Source of the DNA: Alicyclobacillus herbarius DSM 13609
Lineage (GTDB): Bacteria > Bacillota > Bacilli > Alicyclobacillales > Alicyclobacillaceae
DNA length: 64,000 bases
Direction: 5' to 3'
NCBI RefSeq assembly: GCF_000430585.1
Contig: NZ_AUMH01000007.1
Location: 1 to 64,000 of the forward strand
Under the pieces are notes generated by a model. That model was not told the origin of the DNA. It worked only from the letters and a program-made list of their open reading frames with translations, and did no database searches. Shown here in pieces: positions 31,035 through 39,724 of this stretch (position 1 is the first letter of the stretch; the number at the start of each line of letters is the position of its first letter). The translations under genes were made by a program, and so were the position numbers.

Positions 31035-31436
31035 CTACACATCTTCGTCCGTATGTGTATGATCCGGCATCGGCTCTGCTGCTCCTTTTCGGGATGAATG
31101 ACCCCGTTCCGACTCGTGGCTTTCTTCCTCGTTATGCTTGTCCCGGGACTGCCCGCTCGAGCGACGTTCGTCCTGCCGCCGCTCGTGTCCGGTGTGAATT
31201 CGGTCTCTTGCCTTGGTGACCGGTGGCCCATCAGTCGGTGTAAGGCGGTTGACTTGTTCCGCAATGGCGGTCAGCGGACACCAACCGGTGATCCCTTCGG
31301 CGACTTTCATGGCGCCAAAGGCCATTAACAAGCCTTTGCCGAGGCCTCCTTTGCGCATCTTGGAAGCGCCGCCGTAGGCCATTAAGCCGGCTACCAGGCG
31401 CAGGTAGCGGTCGGCCGTGCTGATGTTACTCTTCAT
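31035..31436 (-). CDS. DUF2892-like small membrane protein
   Basis: A 133-residue protein. The first 65 residues match the YgaP-type membrane domain (DUF2892): TADRYLRLVAGLMAYGGASKMRKGGLGKGLLMAFGAMKVAEGITGWCPLTAIAEQ, two helices with the G-W-C-P-L motif. The rest is a long, charged, low-complexity tail (RRQDERRSSGQSRDKHNEEESHESERG) not usual in the family. ATG 31436 follows AGGGAGGG. It is divergent from clpP. Confidence 0.75.
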   Translation of the reverse strand: MKSNISTADRYLRLVAGLMAYGGASKMRKGGLGKGLLMAFGAMKVAEGITGWCPLTAIAEQVNRLTPTDGPPVTKARDRIHTGHERRQDERRSSGQSRDKHNEEESHESERGHSSRKGAAEPMPDHTHTDEDV

Positions 31437-31525
31437 GCTGGCTTTCCCTCCCTTCTGTATACTTAAGGACAATGACATAGGGCATGAAGGTAGTATTTCC
31501 GGGAAGGCGTCACCTACATGCGGAT

Positions 31526-31571
31526 TTTGACTTTGACTTTCCTTGACTAATTCATGCGATTACGGCATACT
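31526..31571 (+). promoter_or_regulatory. clpP promoter with TTTGAC repeats
   Basis: TTGACT (31543-31548) and CATACT (31566-31571) with a 17-base spacer make a SigA-type promoter. Just upstream TTTGAC occurs twice in tandem (31526-31531, 31532-31537), a form like the inverse of CtsR heptamers (GGTCAAA). A CtsR role is possible but the match is partial. Confidence 0.5.
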
Positions 31572-31618
31572 GAATGTGTCAAAGCTATGTGCTGATGAGT
31601 GGTGAGGAGGGATTTTGG

Positions 31619-32203
31619 ATGAGTTTGGTACCGATTGTCATTGAACAGACAAGCCGGGGCGAACGCAGTTACGACATCTATTCGCGGCTTTTGAAGGATC
31701 GGATTATTTTTTTGGGAACGGCTATCGATGATGAGGTGGCCAATGCGGTGGTTGCACAGCTCTTGTTTTTGGCGGCTGACGACCCAAACAAGGACATCCA
31801 GATGTATATCAACAGCCCGGGCGGATCGGTCAGCGCAGGTTTGGCTATTTACGATACCATGCAGCACATTAAACCAGATGTATCGACCATTTGTGTCGGA
31901 ATGGCGGCAAGTATGGGCGCGGTACTGTTGACCGCAGGTACGAAAGGCAAGCGTTTCGCCCTGCCAAACTCGGAAGTGATGATTCACCAACCCCTCGGGG
32001 GGGCGCGCGGACAGGCGTCCGACATTAAAATTCACGCGGAGCACATCATCCGCACGCGGCAGCGCTTGAACAAAATCCTCAGCGAACGAACTGGTCAGCC
32101 GCTGGAACGGGTGGAGCAGGATACGGACCGCGACAACTTTATGTCGGCGCAAGAAGCGAAAGAGTATGGCTTGATTGACGACGTGATACAGCTTAAGGAA
32201 TGA
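31619..32203 (+). CDS. clpP: ATP-dependent Clp protease proteolytic subunit
   Basis: Serine peptidase of 194 residues that forms the 14-subunit degradation chamber used with ClpX, ClpC or ClpE. The triad has canonical positions: S98 in GMAASMGA, H123 in MIHQPLGG and D172 in TDRDNF. The start ATG 31619 follows GTGAGGAGGGA. The N-terminus ([31 protein letters not shown]) is textbook. Its stop overlaps the start of the methyltransferase gene (ATGA). The promoter upstream has TTTGAC repeats, possibly for heat-shock control. Confidence 0.97.
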   Translation: MSLVPIVIEQTSRGERSYDIYSRLLKDRIIFLGTAIDDEVANAVVAQLLFLAADDPNKDIQMYINSPGGSVSAGLAIYDTMQHIKPDVSTICVGMAASMGAVLLTAGTKGKRFALPNSEVMIHQPLGGARGQASDIKIHAEHIIRTRQRLNKILSERTGQPLERVEQDTDRDNFMSAQEAKEYGLIDDVIQLKE

Positions 32204-33288
32204 ATCCGATGGCACTTAAACGGTCGGGGAGTCATCAGGCAACAGTGGGTGAACAAACGTTCGCCCACTTTATGGATTCGGCCTTATATGGGCCAGGCGG
32301 CTATTACTCCGAACATGTATCGATTGGCAGGCGGGGGGCCGACTTTTATACGGCCAGCAGCCTGCCGCTGTTTGCAAAGACGCTGGTACGGTGGGCGGCT
32401 GGCGTATGGCGTCGTTGGGGAAAACCAGCGGCCTTGCAAATTGTCGAGTTAGGCCCGGGTGAAGGAGACTTTGCGGTCTCCTTTTGTGAGGCTTGGAGTG
32501 AGCAGGAAGTGCGTGAATGTAAGCTTCGCTACGTGTTGGCCGAGGTTTCCCCAATATTGCGACGACGGCAACAGCAGCGGTTGAGCGCTCAAATTTCCGT
32601 CGCTCACATTCCCACCGTGATGGAAGTCGTTTGGGACGACATTCGCAGCGACTGGCCGACGCTCATCATCGCCAATGAAGTGTTGGATGCACTCCCGGTG
32701 GAACGAGTCCGCCGCACGGAGGAGGGCTGGGAGCAGGCTTGGGTCGTCTTGGATAAACGTCACGGCACCTCAAGGCTTGAATGGCGCACGGCGGATTCCC
32801 ACGTTGCCAGACTCGCGAACGAGTACGTCGACTGTCCGGTGAATGGCGAAGCGGAGGTTGCGCCCGCACTGGTCGATTTCTTTTCGAGTCTTCGTTTCTG
32901 GGCAATCCCCATCACCGCGGTCTTCTTTGACTACGGAATAACGCGCGAGGAGTGGCAGGCCGGCGCCCGCCCCTTTGGGACCCTGCGCGGCTACCGGCGT
33001 CACCGGGTATACGGAATCACGGAAATTTTGGACCAAGCAGGTATGGTCGACATTACAGCGGATGTCAATTGGTCCCATGCGTGTGCGGCTGCCGAACAAG
33101 CTGGCTTTACGGTCTTACCGCTTTGTTCGCAGGCCCATTTTCTGATGGAACACGGGATCTTGCAGGTGGCCGAGGGGCTGGCGTCGCGCGTGTCGTGGTC
33201 GAAGATGGCGGCGCAGATTAAGCAATTGACGTTGCCGGATGGCATGGGGGAGCGGTTTTCCGTCTTGGAGATCCGGACGGAGGAGTGA
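32200..33288 (+). CDS. MidA/NDUFAF7-type SAM-dependent methyltransferase
   Basis: A 362-residue protein of the DUF185/MidA family: [19 protein letters not shown] at the N-terminus, the SAM motif [12 protein letters not shown], the conserved [13 protein letters not shown] and, near the C-terminus, [10 protein letters not shown]. Eukaryotic NDUFAF7 methylates an arginine of complex I; the bacterial role is not settled. The ATG overlaps the clpP stop, so translation is coupled, an unusual partnership for clpP. A second ATG (32209) is possible. Confidence 0.85.
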   Translation: MNPMALKRSGSHQATVGEQTFAHFMDSALYGPGGYYSEHVSIGRRGADFYTASSLPLFAKTLVRWAAGVWRRWGKPAALQIVELGPGEGDFAVSFCEAWSEQEVRECKLRYVLAEVSPILRRRQQQRLSAQISVAHIPTVMEVVWDDIRSDWPTLIIANEVLDALPVERVRRTEEGWEQAWVVLDKRHGTSRLEWRTADSHVARLANEYVDCPVNGEAEVAPALVDFFSSLRFWAIPITAVFFDYGITREEWQAGARPFGTLRGYRRHRVYGITEILDQAGMVDITADVNWSHACAAAEQAGFTVLPLCSQAHFLMEHGILQVAEGLASRVSWSKMAAQIKQLTLPDGMGERFSVLEIRTEE

Positions 33289-33294
33289 GCGCGA

Positions 33295-33381
33295 GTGCTG
33301 CGGGGACTGGCGATTGCCTGTTTGGCTGCGGGCATGCTTTTCTTGCTGCTTGGTGTCCATTACGTCCTTACGATGCGATGA
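33295..33381 (+). CDS. Very small membrane peptide, 28 residues
   Basis: GTG 33295 with GGAGGAG at the right distance encodes one hydrophobic helix (LRGLAIACLAAGMLFLLLGV) and a short tail, ending at TGA 33379-33381. It follows the methyltransferase gene by six bases and ends within the first copy of the 17-bp repeat. It may be a true small protein or chance; the ribosome site and operon position favour it. Confidence 0.4.
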   Translation: MLRGLAIACLAAGMLFLLLGVHYVLTMR

Positions 33382-33478
33382 AGTAGGAATTTCGATGAAG
33401 TAGGAATTTCGATGAAGTAGGAATTTCGATGAAGTAGGAATTTCGATGAAGTAGGAATTTCGATGAAGTAGGAATTTC
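33377..33478. repeat. Six perfect tandem copies of a 17-bp repeat
   Basis: The unit GATGAAGTAGGAATTTC is repeated without any change from 33377 to 33478, exactly six times. The copies directly adjoin each other, so this is not CRISPR. Perfect identity points to recent expansion by slippage. It lies between the last short frame of the clpP operon and its terminator. Confidence 0.95.
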
Positions 33479-33484
33479 ATCAGG

Positions 33485-33517
33485 GCCCGCTTGAGAGTCC
33501 ACTGGGCGGGCTTTTTT
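33485..33517 (+). terminator. Rho-independent terminator of the clpP operon
   Basis: GCCCGC (33485-33490) pairs with GCGGGC (33506-33511), followed by TTTTTT (33512-33517). Confidence 0.85.
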
Positions 33518-33562
33518 GGTGACTTGCGTACAGCGAGTCACCCTAAACACTGACAATGTGAT

Positions 33563-33619
33563 GTTATAAATGACTATAACGCAAATATATCGTGGATCAT
33601 TACATAAAAATGATGTAAT
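33563..33619. promoter_or_regulatory. Dyads upstream of the gap gene
   Basis: Two inverted repeats lie in the AT-rich leader: GTTATA-N6-TATAAC (33563-33580) and ATTACAT-N7-ATGTAAT (33599-33619). They fit an operator region for a regulated gene such as gapB; in B. subtilis gapB is repressed by CcpN. I see no exact CcpN site, so the regulator is open. Confidence 0.4.
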
Positions 33620-33674
33620 ATATAGAGGAGGGATCCCTTTCGATGCTGTTCTGAGAAGGAGCGAAGGCGGAACA

Positions 33675-34736
33675 ATGGCAATACGCATAGCCATTAACGG
33701 GTTCGGACGGATTGGTCGGATGGTCTACCGGCGAGCGCTGCAAGTGGACGGTGTTGAGGTGGTGGCGGTCAATGGCACGGCCGACGCAGACACCCTCCTT
33801 CATCTGCTCAAGTACGATTCGGTTCATGGCCGGTGGTGTCCCTCCTTCGAACGGACGGACGACGGGTGGGCGGTGGATGGACAACAAACCCGTGTCTTCT
33901 CCACGCGTTCTGCCGAGGAATTGCCGTGGGGGGAGCTGCAGGTTGACGTGGTGATTGAGGCGACCGGGAAGTTCCGGACGCGGGAGAAAGCTTCCGTACA
34001 CCTTGCTCAGGGGGCGCAGAAGGTGGTCGTAACGGCGCCCATGAAAACGGATGCGGACGCCGACGTGACGATTGTGGTGGGGGTTAACGACGAGGCTTAC
34101 GAGGCCAGCCGTCACCATATCATCTCCGGCGCCTCCTGTACGACCAATTGTCTAGCGCCGGTGGTGAAGACGCTGCACCGCGCGTTTGGCATCGAAAGTG
34201 GTCTTGTGACGACGGTCCATGCTTACACCAACGATCAACGAAACCTAGATAACCCGCATTCTGATTGGCGTCGGGCGCGTGCCTGTGGACAGTCCATCAT
34301 TCCGACCAGTACGGGGGCAGCTCGCGCGATAGGCCTCGTATTGCCAGAACTTAAGGGTCGGCTGGACGGAATTGCCGTGCGTGTACCCACGCCGAATGTC
34401 TCCTTGCTCGATTGTGTGCTCTCTTTCCAAGACCACGTGACCCGAGACAGGATTCATGAGGTCCTCCGTGAGGCGGCCGAGACCGACTTACACGGCATTC
34501 TTGGGCTCTGCGAAGAACCCCTGGTATCGACGGACTTCAACGGTGACGCTCGTTCTGCGGTCATCGACACGGAGTCGACCCTCGTGCTCGGCGCGCGACA
34601 GGCCAAGATCCTGGCTTGGTATGACAATGAATGGGCGTACGCCTGCCGCATGGTGGATCTGGCCCGCCTGGTCGTACGTGAGCGTATGCAGCAGGATATG
34701 CGCCATGGGGCGGTAGTGGCGGTTTCGCAACCTTAA
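33675..34736 (+). CDS. gapB: Glyceraldehyde-3-phosphate dehydrogenase, GapB-like
   Basis: A 353-residue GAPDH. The catalytic Cys is in SGASCTTNCLAPVVK, and the NAD-fold start is AIRIAINGFGRIGRMVYRRA. At residues 33-34 the sequence is N-G (VAVNGTADADT), where NAD-specific glycolytic enzymes have N-D; loss of that Asp allows NADP, a mark of gluconeogenic GapB enzymes. The ATG 33675 fits GAAGGCGG. It is monocistronic, between two terminators, and not part of a pgk-tpi operon, which also supports the anabolic role. Cofactor use is an inference from one residue. Confidence 0.8.
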   Translation: MAIRIAINGFGRIGRMVYRRALQVDGVEVVAVNGTADADTLLHLLKYDSVHGRWCPSFERTDDGWAVDGQQTRVFSTRSAEELPWGELQVDVVIEATGKFRTREKASVHLAQGAQKVVVTAPMKTDADADVTIVVGVNDEAYEASRHHIISGASCTTNCLAPVVKTLHRAFGIESGLVTTVHAYTNDQRNLDNPHSDWRRARACGQSIIPTSTGAARAIGLVLPELKGRLDGIAVRVPTPNVSLLDCVLSFQDHVTRDRIHEVLREAAETDLHGILGLCEEPLVSTDFNGDARSAVIDTESTLVLGARQAKILAWYDNEWAYACRMVDLARLVVRERMQQDMRHGAVVAVSQP

Positions 34737-34783
34737 AAAATCATAACGACCTAGCGTATCTCCATAGCATGCGGGAGAGACCG

Positions 34784-34814
34784 CCGGACGGGTTGTGTGG
34801 CCCGTCCGGTTTTT
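34784..34814 (+). terminator. Rho-independent terminator after gapB
   Basis: CCGGACGGG (34784-34792) and CCCGTCCGG (34801-34809) form a perfect nine-base stem, followed by TTTTTAT. Confidence 0.9.
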
Positions 34815-34852
34815 ATGTTAAAATGGTGTATCGCACAAAGGGGTTGGAGTGG

Positions 34853-35995
34853 ATGGAGCTTTATTTTGACAATGCGGCCACGACGCCGCTATTACCCGCA
34901 GTCAAGGACGCAATTCGTGAACAGATGTGCGCGTTTGGGAATCCATCCTCTCTGCATCGCAAAGGCAAGGAAGCGGAAGACATCCTCACTTCCACCCGGC
35001 GTCTCCTGCTCCACGCGTTGGGGGCGGAAGGCGGCAAGGTCATCTTCACCGGCAGTGGTACGGAGGCGAATAACCTGGCCATCCTGGGTACGGCTCGGTT
35101 GTTGGCAGGGAGAGGAAGGCACATTGTCAGTACGGCTGTGGAGCACCCGTCCGTTCTTGAACCCTTGCGGGCCTTGCAGAGACAGGGATGGGAAGTCAGT
35201 TTCGTTCAGCCAGACGCAGATGGTAGCGTTGCGGTTGCGGATGTTTTGGCAGCCGTGCGTGAAGATACAGTATTGGTCACGATGATGCACGTGAATAACG
35301 AGACCGGAGCGATTCTTCCGGTGGACGAGGTCGGCCGTGCACTGGCGAAAAACCCGAAGGTTCGTTTCCATGTCGACGGGATTCAGGCGTTTGGGAAACT
35401 AGCGCGGCCAGTGCGGGCCTCTAGAGCCGATTTGTATACCCTTTCTGGCCATAAGCTTGGCGCCCCGAAAGGCGTGGGGGCTCTGTACGTGCGGGACGGA
35501 GTGTCATTGGAGCCCGTGGTCTATGGCGGTGGCCAGGAGTACGGTCTACGCTCCGGCACGCAAAATGTACTCGGGATTGCGGCGCTGAAGGCGGCGGTCG
35601 AGGTGATGAGCGAAGGGATCGACAAAGCCTGGCAACATGTTTCACGCCTGTGTGAACGGATGGTTGCTGGGTTGCGTGCGCTGCCGCAGTGTCAGGTTCA
35701 TGTCCCAGAGCCACATTCACCATATATTCTCAACGCCTCGTTTCCAGGCTTGCGGGGAGAGGTATTGGTGCACGCGTTCGAGTCGAAAGGGTTGTATGTA
35801 TCGACCGGATCGGCTTGCTCGACAAAAACGGGCCATTCCTCCCCCAGCCACGTGTTGACCGCAATGGGACTCGATGAGTCTGCGGTCGATGGGGCGATTC
35901 GGCTATCGTTTACGCGCTGGATTACCGAGGAAGAGGTGAATGAGGCCCTCTCCATCATTGAGCAGCAAACGCGCTGGCTGCGGAACATTTTGTAG
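34853..35995 (+). CDS. Cysteine desulfurase (NifS/IscS family), thiI partner
   Basis: PLP enzyme of 380 residues that takes sulfur from cysteine. The N-terminus is MELYFDNAATTP; the PLP lysine lies in TLSGHKLGAPKGVGALYV; the catalytic Cys loop is STGSACSTKTGHSSPSHVL. The ATG 34853 is used; the frame from 34769 runs through the upstream terminator and is discarded. It sits about 95 bases before thiI. In B. subtilis the desulfurase NifZ is paired with ThiI in the same order to supply sulfur for s4U8 of tRNA, so the same role is likely here. Confidence 0.9.
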   Translation: MELYFDNAATTPLLPAVKDAIREQMCAFGNPSSLHRKGKEAEDILTSTRRLLLHALGAEGGKVIFTGSGTEANNLAILGTARLLAGRGRHIVSTAVEHPSVLEPLRALQRQGWEVSFVQPDADGSVAVADVLAAVREDTVLVTMMHVNNETGAILPVDEVGRALAKNPKVRFHVDGIQAFGKLARPVRASRADLYTLSGHKLGAPKGVGALYVRDGVSLEPVVYGGGQEYGLRSGTQNVLGIAALKAAVEVMSEGIDKAWQHVSRLCERMVAGLRALPQCQVHVPEPHSPYILNASFPGLRGEVLVHAFESKGLYVSTGSACSTKTGHSSPSHVLTAMGLDESAVDGAIRLSFTRWITEEEVNEALSIIEQQTRWLRNIL

Positions 35996-36091
35996 CTGGT
36001 CCACGCGGTACGGCCGATCTGGCTTTGTATTCAGACAAGGTCGGTATCTTGACCGCGTGTAAGGGCTGGCGGTGGAAAGGATTGGACCCGA

Positions 36092-37279
36092 ATGGTCGAT
36101 CACGTCATCGCGCGTTACGGGGAAATTATTTTAAAAGGAAAAAATCGGACCGAGTTTGAGCGTCTGTTAATCCACAACATGCAACGGGCACTGGTGGACT
36201 GGCCGGAGGTCGACATCCGCAAGGCCGGATCGCGCTTCTCTATTTACCTGAACGGAGCACCGGTGGATGCGGTCATCGAACGGCTGCAGCGGGTGTTCGG
36301 ACTTGTTTCACTGAGTCCGGTGCAGGCGGCGGACTTGGACCTGGAATCGATTCGCGACCGGGTGTTGCAGTTGCTGCAATCCTACAAGGAGCAAAACGGA
36401 ACAGCCGGCAGCTTTAAACTCGAGGTCAAGCGGGCCAACAAACGGTTCCCCTTGACCTCCCCGGAAGTCGCGCAGCGTCTGGGCGCCCTCGTCCTGCCGC
36501 GGGCACGGGAGTGGAAGGTCGACGTACATAATCCGGACCTTACGGTGTACGTCGAAATTCGCGATACGGAGGCCTTGGTCTTTGGGCAGAAGATTCCCGC
36601 CGTAGGAGGCTTGCCGGTCGGCATGAGTGGTCGGGTCGGCCTCTTGTTGTCTGGCGGCATCGACAGCCCCGTGGCGGGATGGATGGCGATGAAGCGGGGG
36701 GTTCGGCTGGAGGCCATCCACTTTCACAGCTTTCCGTTTACGAGCGAACGCGCCCTCCAGAAGGTAGAAGATCTCGCCCAAATCCTCGCCGATTGGGGTG
36801 GTGAGGTGAAGCTGCACGTCGTGCATTTCACGGAGGTGCAAACCGCCATCCGCAAGGCCTGCAAGGAAGAACTGGGGATTACAATCATGCGCCGAATGAT
36901 GCTGCGAATTGCGGATGAAATCGCGCGTCGGAGACGGCTGTTGGCGCTGTGTACCGGGGAAAGTTTGGGACAGGTGGCAAGTCAAACCCTGGAAAGCCTA
37001 CGAACGATTAACGCGGTAACAAATCTCCCCATTTTGCGGCCGCTGATTGCGGAAGACAAGGTCGACATCATCCGTCGGGCGCGGCAGATTGGGACCTATG
37101 AGACGTCTATCTTGCCCTATGAGGACTGCTGTACGATTTTTGTCCCCAGAAACCCCCGGACCAAACCGCGGCTAGAGGAAGCCGAACAAGCGGAGCAAAA
37201 CCTGGATATTGCGGGTTTGGTCCAGCGTTGTGTCGATGAGCTCCAAACCAAATCATTCACCGCTCGGCGAGGGCATTGA
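36092..37279 (+). CDS. thiI: tRNA 4-thiouridine synthase ThiI
   Basis: A 395-residue enzyme that adenylates U8 of tRNA and inserts sulfur. An N-terminal ferredoxin-like part (IARYGEIILKGKNRTEFERLL) and THUMP domain precede the PP-loop domain with LLSGGIDSPVAGW and ALCTGESLGQVASQTLESL. It ends without the rhodanese domain of the E. coli protein, as in Bacillus. Sulfur would come from the desulfurase encoded upstream. The start ATG 36092 has GGAAAGGATTGG upstream, weak but positioned. Confidence 0.95.
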   Translation: MVDHVIARYGEIILKGKNRTEFERLLIHNMQRALVDWPEVDIRKAGSRFSIYLNGAPVDAVIERLQRVFGLVSLSPVQAADLDLESIRDRVLQLLQSYKEQNGTAGSFKLEVKRANKRFPLTSPEVAQRLGALVLPRAREWKVDVHNPDLTVYVEIRDTEALVFGQKIPAVGGLPVGMSGRVGLLLSGGIDSPVAGWMAMKRGVRLEAIHFHSFPFTSERALQKVEDLAQILADWGGEVKLHVVHFTEVQTAIRKACKEELGITIMRRMMLRIADEIARRRRLLALCTGESLGQVASQTLESLRTINAVTNLPILRPLIAEDKVDIIRRARQIGTYETSILPYEDCCTIFVPRNPRTKPRLEEAEQAEQNLDIAGLVQRCVDELQTKSFTARRGH

Positions 37280-37324
37280 GGCGTCGAAAGTCGGCCACCC
37301 TAGAGGCGGGGGAGGCGGATGGTG

Positions 37325-37552
37325 ATGAGAACACTCAAGACCCTATATCGCCTGTTTCGGTGGGCGGCGGTTATCTATACCTTTTTACAGACGTTCAAAC
37401 GCAGCCGCATGCTCTTAGTGGCTGCGATGCTGTGGCGATTGCTGCGCCGGATTCCCTGGTCGAGTCCGCGACGGACGGCGATGGTCCGTTTTGTGGGCGG
37501 AGGCGAACCCGCGATTTATCGCCGTCGCGGCTTGCGCCGGATGGTCCGTTAA
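37325..37552 (+). CDS. Small basic membrane-associated protein
   Basis: A 75-residue, strongly basic protein with one or two hydrophobic stretches (LFRWAAVIYTFLQTF, MLLVAAMLWRLLRRI) and an Arg-rich tail (RRRGLRRMVR). The ATG 37325 has GGGGGAGGCGG eight bases upstream; 37319 is too close to it. It follows thiI by about 45 bases and ends before a terminator. The family is not recognised. Confidence 0.55.
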   Translation: MRTLKTLYRLFRWAAVIYTFLQTFKRSRMLLVAAMLWRLLRRIPWSSPRRTAMVRFVGGGEPAIYRRRGLRRMVR

Positions 37553-37571
37553 ACAACCCAACAGGTCTGAG

Positions 37572-37600
37572 GAGGGTCGGAATGCCGACCCTCTTCTGCT
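37572..37600 (+). terminator. Terminator after the thiI operon
   Basis: GAGGGTCGG (37572-37580) pairs with CCGACCCTC (37585-37593) around AATG, followed by TTCTGC and then GGTTT. A good stem with a weak T-tract. Confidence 0.7.
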
Positions 37601-37677
37601 GGTTTAAATCTATCGTTCTTTGGGAATAACGGTTAAAGAGACAAAGGAGTTGTGTACGCTTTTGGGAGGCTAGTGAC

Positions 37678-38319
37678 ATGCGACAGAGTGTACGGACAAT
37701 GCGTCAGGACGCTTGGACACAGGAAGATGATGCAATCTTAGCGGAGATCGTGCTTCGTCATATCCGGGATGGCAGCACGCAATTAGCCGGATTTAACGAG
37801 GCCAGCCGTCGTCTGGGGAGGACCGCGGCCGCCTGCGGTTTTCGGTGGAACGCGGTGGTTCGAAAGCAATATCGTCCGTCCATTGAAGGAGCCAAAGAAG
37901 AGCGAAAGGAAAGGAAGTCCCAACAGATTCAAGCCCAGCTAGAGGGGGGCGATTATGACCACCCGACGGCTACCCTGATGAGTTGGGCGCAGGTGCTGCG
38001 CTTTCTTCGCCAAGAAAAGAATACGGCTCAGCAATGGGCTTCGCGTTGGCGGGCTGCCGAACGTCAGGCGGTTGAGTGGAAAAATAAGTTTGACGCCTTA
38101 AATCGGGATCACCAGAAGCTCTCGGAACAATATGAACGATTGAGCCGAGACTATGAAGTGATGGTTCAGGATTATCGGGCGCTGGTGCAAATTGTGGAGC
38201 GGGCCCGCAAGGCCGCCCTGTTTGAAGGCGAAGCCGTGGATCAAGGATTCATGTACCGCATTGACGAATACGGCAATCTCGAGCGGATCCCTCAAACCCG
38301 TTTGGAATCGGCCGAGTAG
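37678..38319 (+). CDS. rsfA: RsfA-family prespore transcription regulator
   Basis: A 213-residue protein. An N-terminal Myb-like domain ([57 protein letters not shown]) is the RsfA/YwfN/YlbO hallmark. A long coiled coil follows (about 120-185, [21 protein letters not shown]). In B. subtilis RsfA fine-tunes the sigma-F regulon in the forespore. The Bacillales have several paralogues, so rsfA is a family name here. The ATG 37678 lacks a perfect ribosome site. The next gene, a germination lipoprotein, also belongs to spore biology. Confidence 0.8.
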   Translation: MRQSVRTMRQDAWTQEDDAILAEIVLRHIRDGSTQLAGFNEASRRLGRTAAACGFRWNAVVRKQYRPSIEGAKEERKERKSQQIQAQLEGGDYDHPTATLMSWAQVLRFLRQEKNTAQQWASRWRAAERQAVEWKNKFDALNRDHQKLSEQYERLSRDYEVMVQDYRALVQIVERARKAALFEGEAVDQGFMYRIDEYGNLERIPQTRLESAE

Positions 38320-38394
38320 CGGCGATATGTAAGTCAGGTATAAAGGCGCAGCTGGGAGGCAAGCTAACGGCCATAGGGAAAGGTGGCCGAAGCG

Positions 38395-39693
38395 ATGCAC
38401 CGCCTGCGTAAGTGGGGAGTTTGGTTAATGGCGGTATCCTGTCTCAGCCTGTTGACAGGGTGTTTTGACCGCCAGGAGCTTGAACAATTGGCGTTTGTCA
38501 CGGGGGTGGGCTTGGACAAGGCGCCACACGGATTGATTGATGTGACGTTACAGATTGCTGCGCCCGAAGGCAATGACGAGGGCGGCGGTGGCGGCAGCGG
38601 CAAGGAACAAGGCAAGGGCACTCAGCCCGTCACATTCCGCGTACACAGCATTCCTGAGGCGTTGTCGCTGGCCAATACGAGCATCGAGCGCACGGTCACG
38701 TTATCGCATTTAAGCATCGTGATCTTTGGTGAAAGTCTGGCGAAAGAGGGGCTGAAAAAGACGCTGGAGCCGATGGTGCGGTTCCGCGAGTTTCGGCGTA
38801 CCTTGTTTGTGGCGGTGGCGAAAGGTGAAGCGAAAGACATTTTCGCCAACGATAATCTGATGCTCGAGCGTTCCACCGCCCGCCTGGCGGATAACTTATT
38901 CGTCATGGGGAATCGCAATGGGCTGTTTCCGTCGAAGCAGCTGCAAGACTTTCTGGTCGCGGTTGAAAACCCGCATGAAGATCCACTGCTTCCGGTCTTT
39001 GCCGTGAATCAAGCGGTGGCGCAGACCTCAGGCGGGGAGGCTGCCAGCGGCCAAAACGATTCAGGCGGCGGTCAAGGGGATTCGGCTGGCGGATCGATTA
39101 CGAAGACGACGGTCGATTTCACCGCAGGTCAAGTGGCCCGCGCGGGCGGGAATCCGGTGGAGTGGATTGGCGGAGCCCTGTTTCGCGGCGATAAACTCGT
39201 CGGCTACCTCAGCGGCCGAGAAATGCTATATCTGCGGATTTTAGACGGATCGCTCCACAGCGCAAAAGTCGACTTTGCCGATCCGCTCCATCCTCAGCAA
39301 ACGATAGGTTTGTTCTTACGTAAGGAGCGCTCGCCCAGTGAACAGTTGGTCTTGACCAACCCGCCGCGGGTTCGGTTTCTGGTCCCGTTAGACGCGGACT
39401 TAACCACGGCCGTGGAACCGTCCGCAGAGCGTTCGCTGGCCAGTCAAGAGATTGAACAATCCCTGGACAAAACGATGGCGAATGAGATGGCTGCGTTGTT
39501 GAAAAAGCTGTATCACCAATATGGAGTCGATCCCATTCCGTTGTCACGCAGGCTGCGCACGCACTTCCTCACGCATCAGGCGGTGGTGCAGTACCCATGG
39601 CGGGAACGGATGCGAAAGGCTCATTTTCAGGTGCGGGTCGACCTGAACATCCGTCGCTTTGGCATCCAGGCGATGCCGCGTCAAACAAAATAA
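38395..39693 (+). CDS. Ger(x)C-family spore germination lipoprotein
   Basis: A 432-residue lipoprotein (signal WGVWLMAVSCLSLLTGC, then FDRQELEQLAFVTGVGLDK), the N-terminal form of GerAC/GerKC proteins. The C-terminal Spore_GerAC region follows (RVDLNIRRFGIQAMP at the end). A Gly/Ser/Gln-rich insertion near residues 215-240 (SGGEAASGQNDSGGGQGDSAGG) is unusual. It is an inner-membrane component of germinant receptors, normally encoded with GerA and GerB subunits; none adjoin here, so it is an orphan. ATG 38395 is preferred over GTG 38383 because AGGTGG precedes it. Confidence 0.85.
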   Translation: MHRLRKWGVWLMAVSCLSLLTGCFDRQELEQLAFVTGVGLDKAPHGLIDVTLQIAAPEGNDEGGGGGSGKEQGKGTQPVTFRVHSIPEALSLANTSIERTVTLSHLSIVIFGESLAKEGLKKTLEPMVRFREFRRTLFVAVAKGEAKDIFANDNLMLERSTARLADNLFVMGNRNGLFPSKQLQDFLVAVENPHEDPLLPVFAVNQAVAQTSGGEAASGQNDSGGGQGDSAGGSITKTTVDFTAGQVARAGGNPVEWIGGALFRGDKLVGYLSGREMLYLRILDGSLHSAKVDFADPLHPQQTIGLFLRKERSPSEQLVLTNPPRVRFLVPLDADLTTAVEPSAERSLASQEIEQSLDKTMANEMAALLKKLYHQYGVDPIPLSRRLRTHFLTHQAVVQYPWRERMRKAHFQVRVDLNIRRFGIQAMPRQTK

Positions 39694-39724
39694 TTGCCCG
39701 AAAGGCATCGTAAAGCCGAGACGG

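Noticed and set aside
33377..33478. Tandem repeat considered as CRISPR
   Set aside because: Units are 17 bp and directly adjoin each other without spacers, and no cas gene is nearby.
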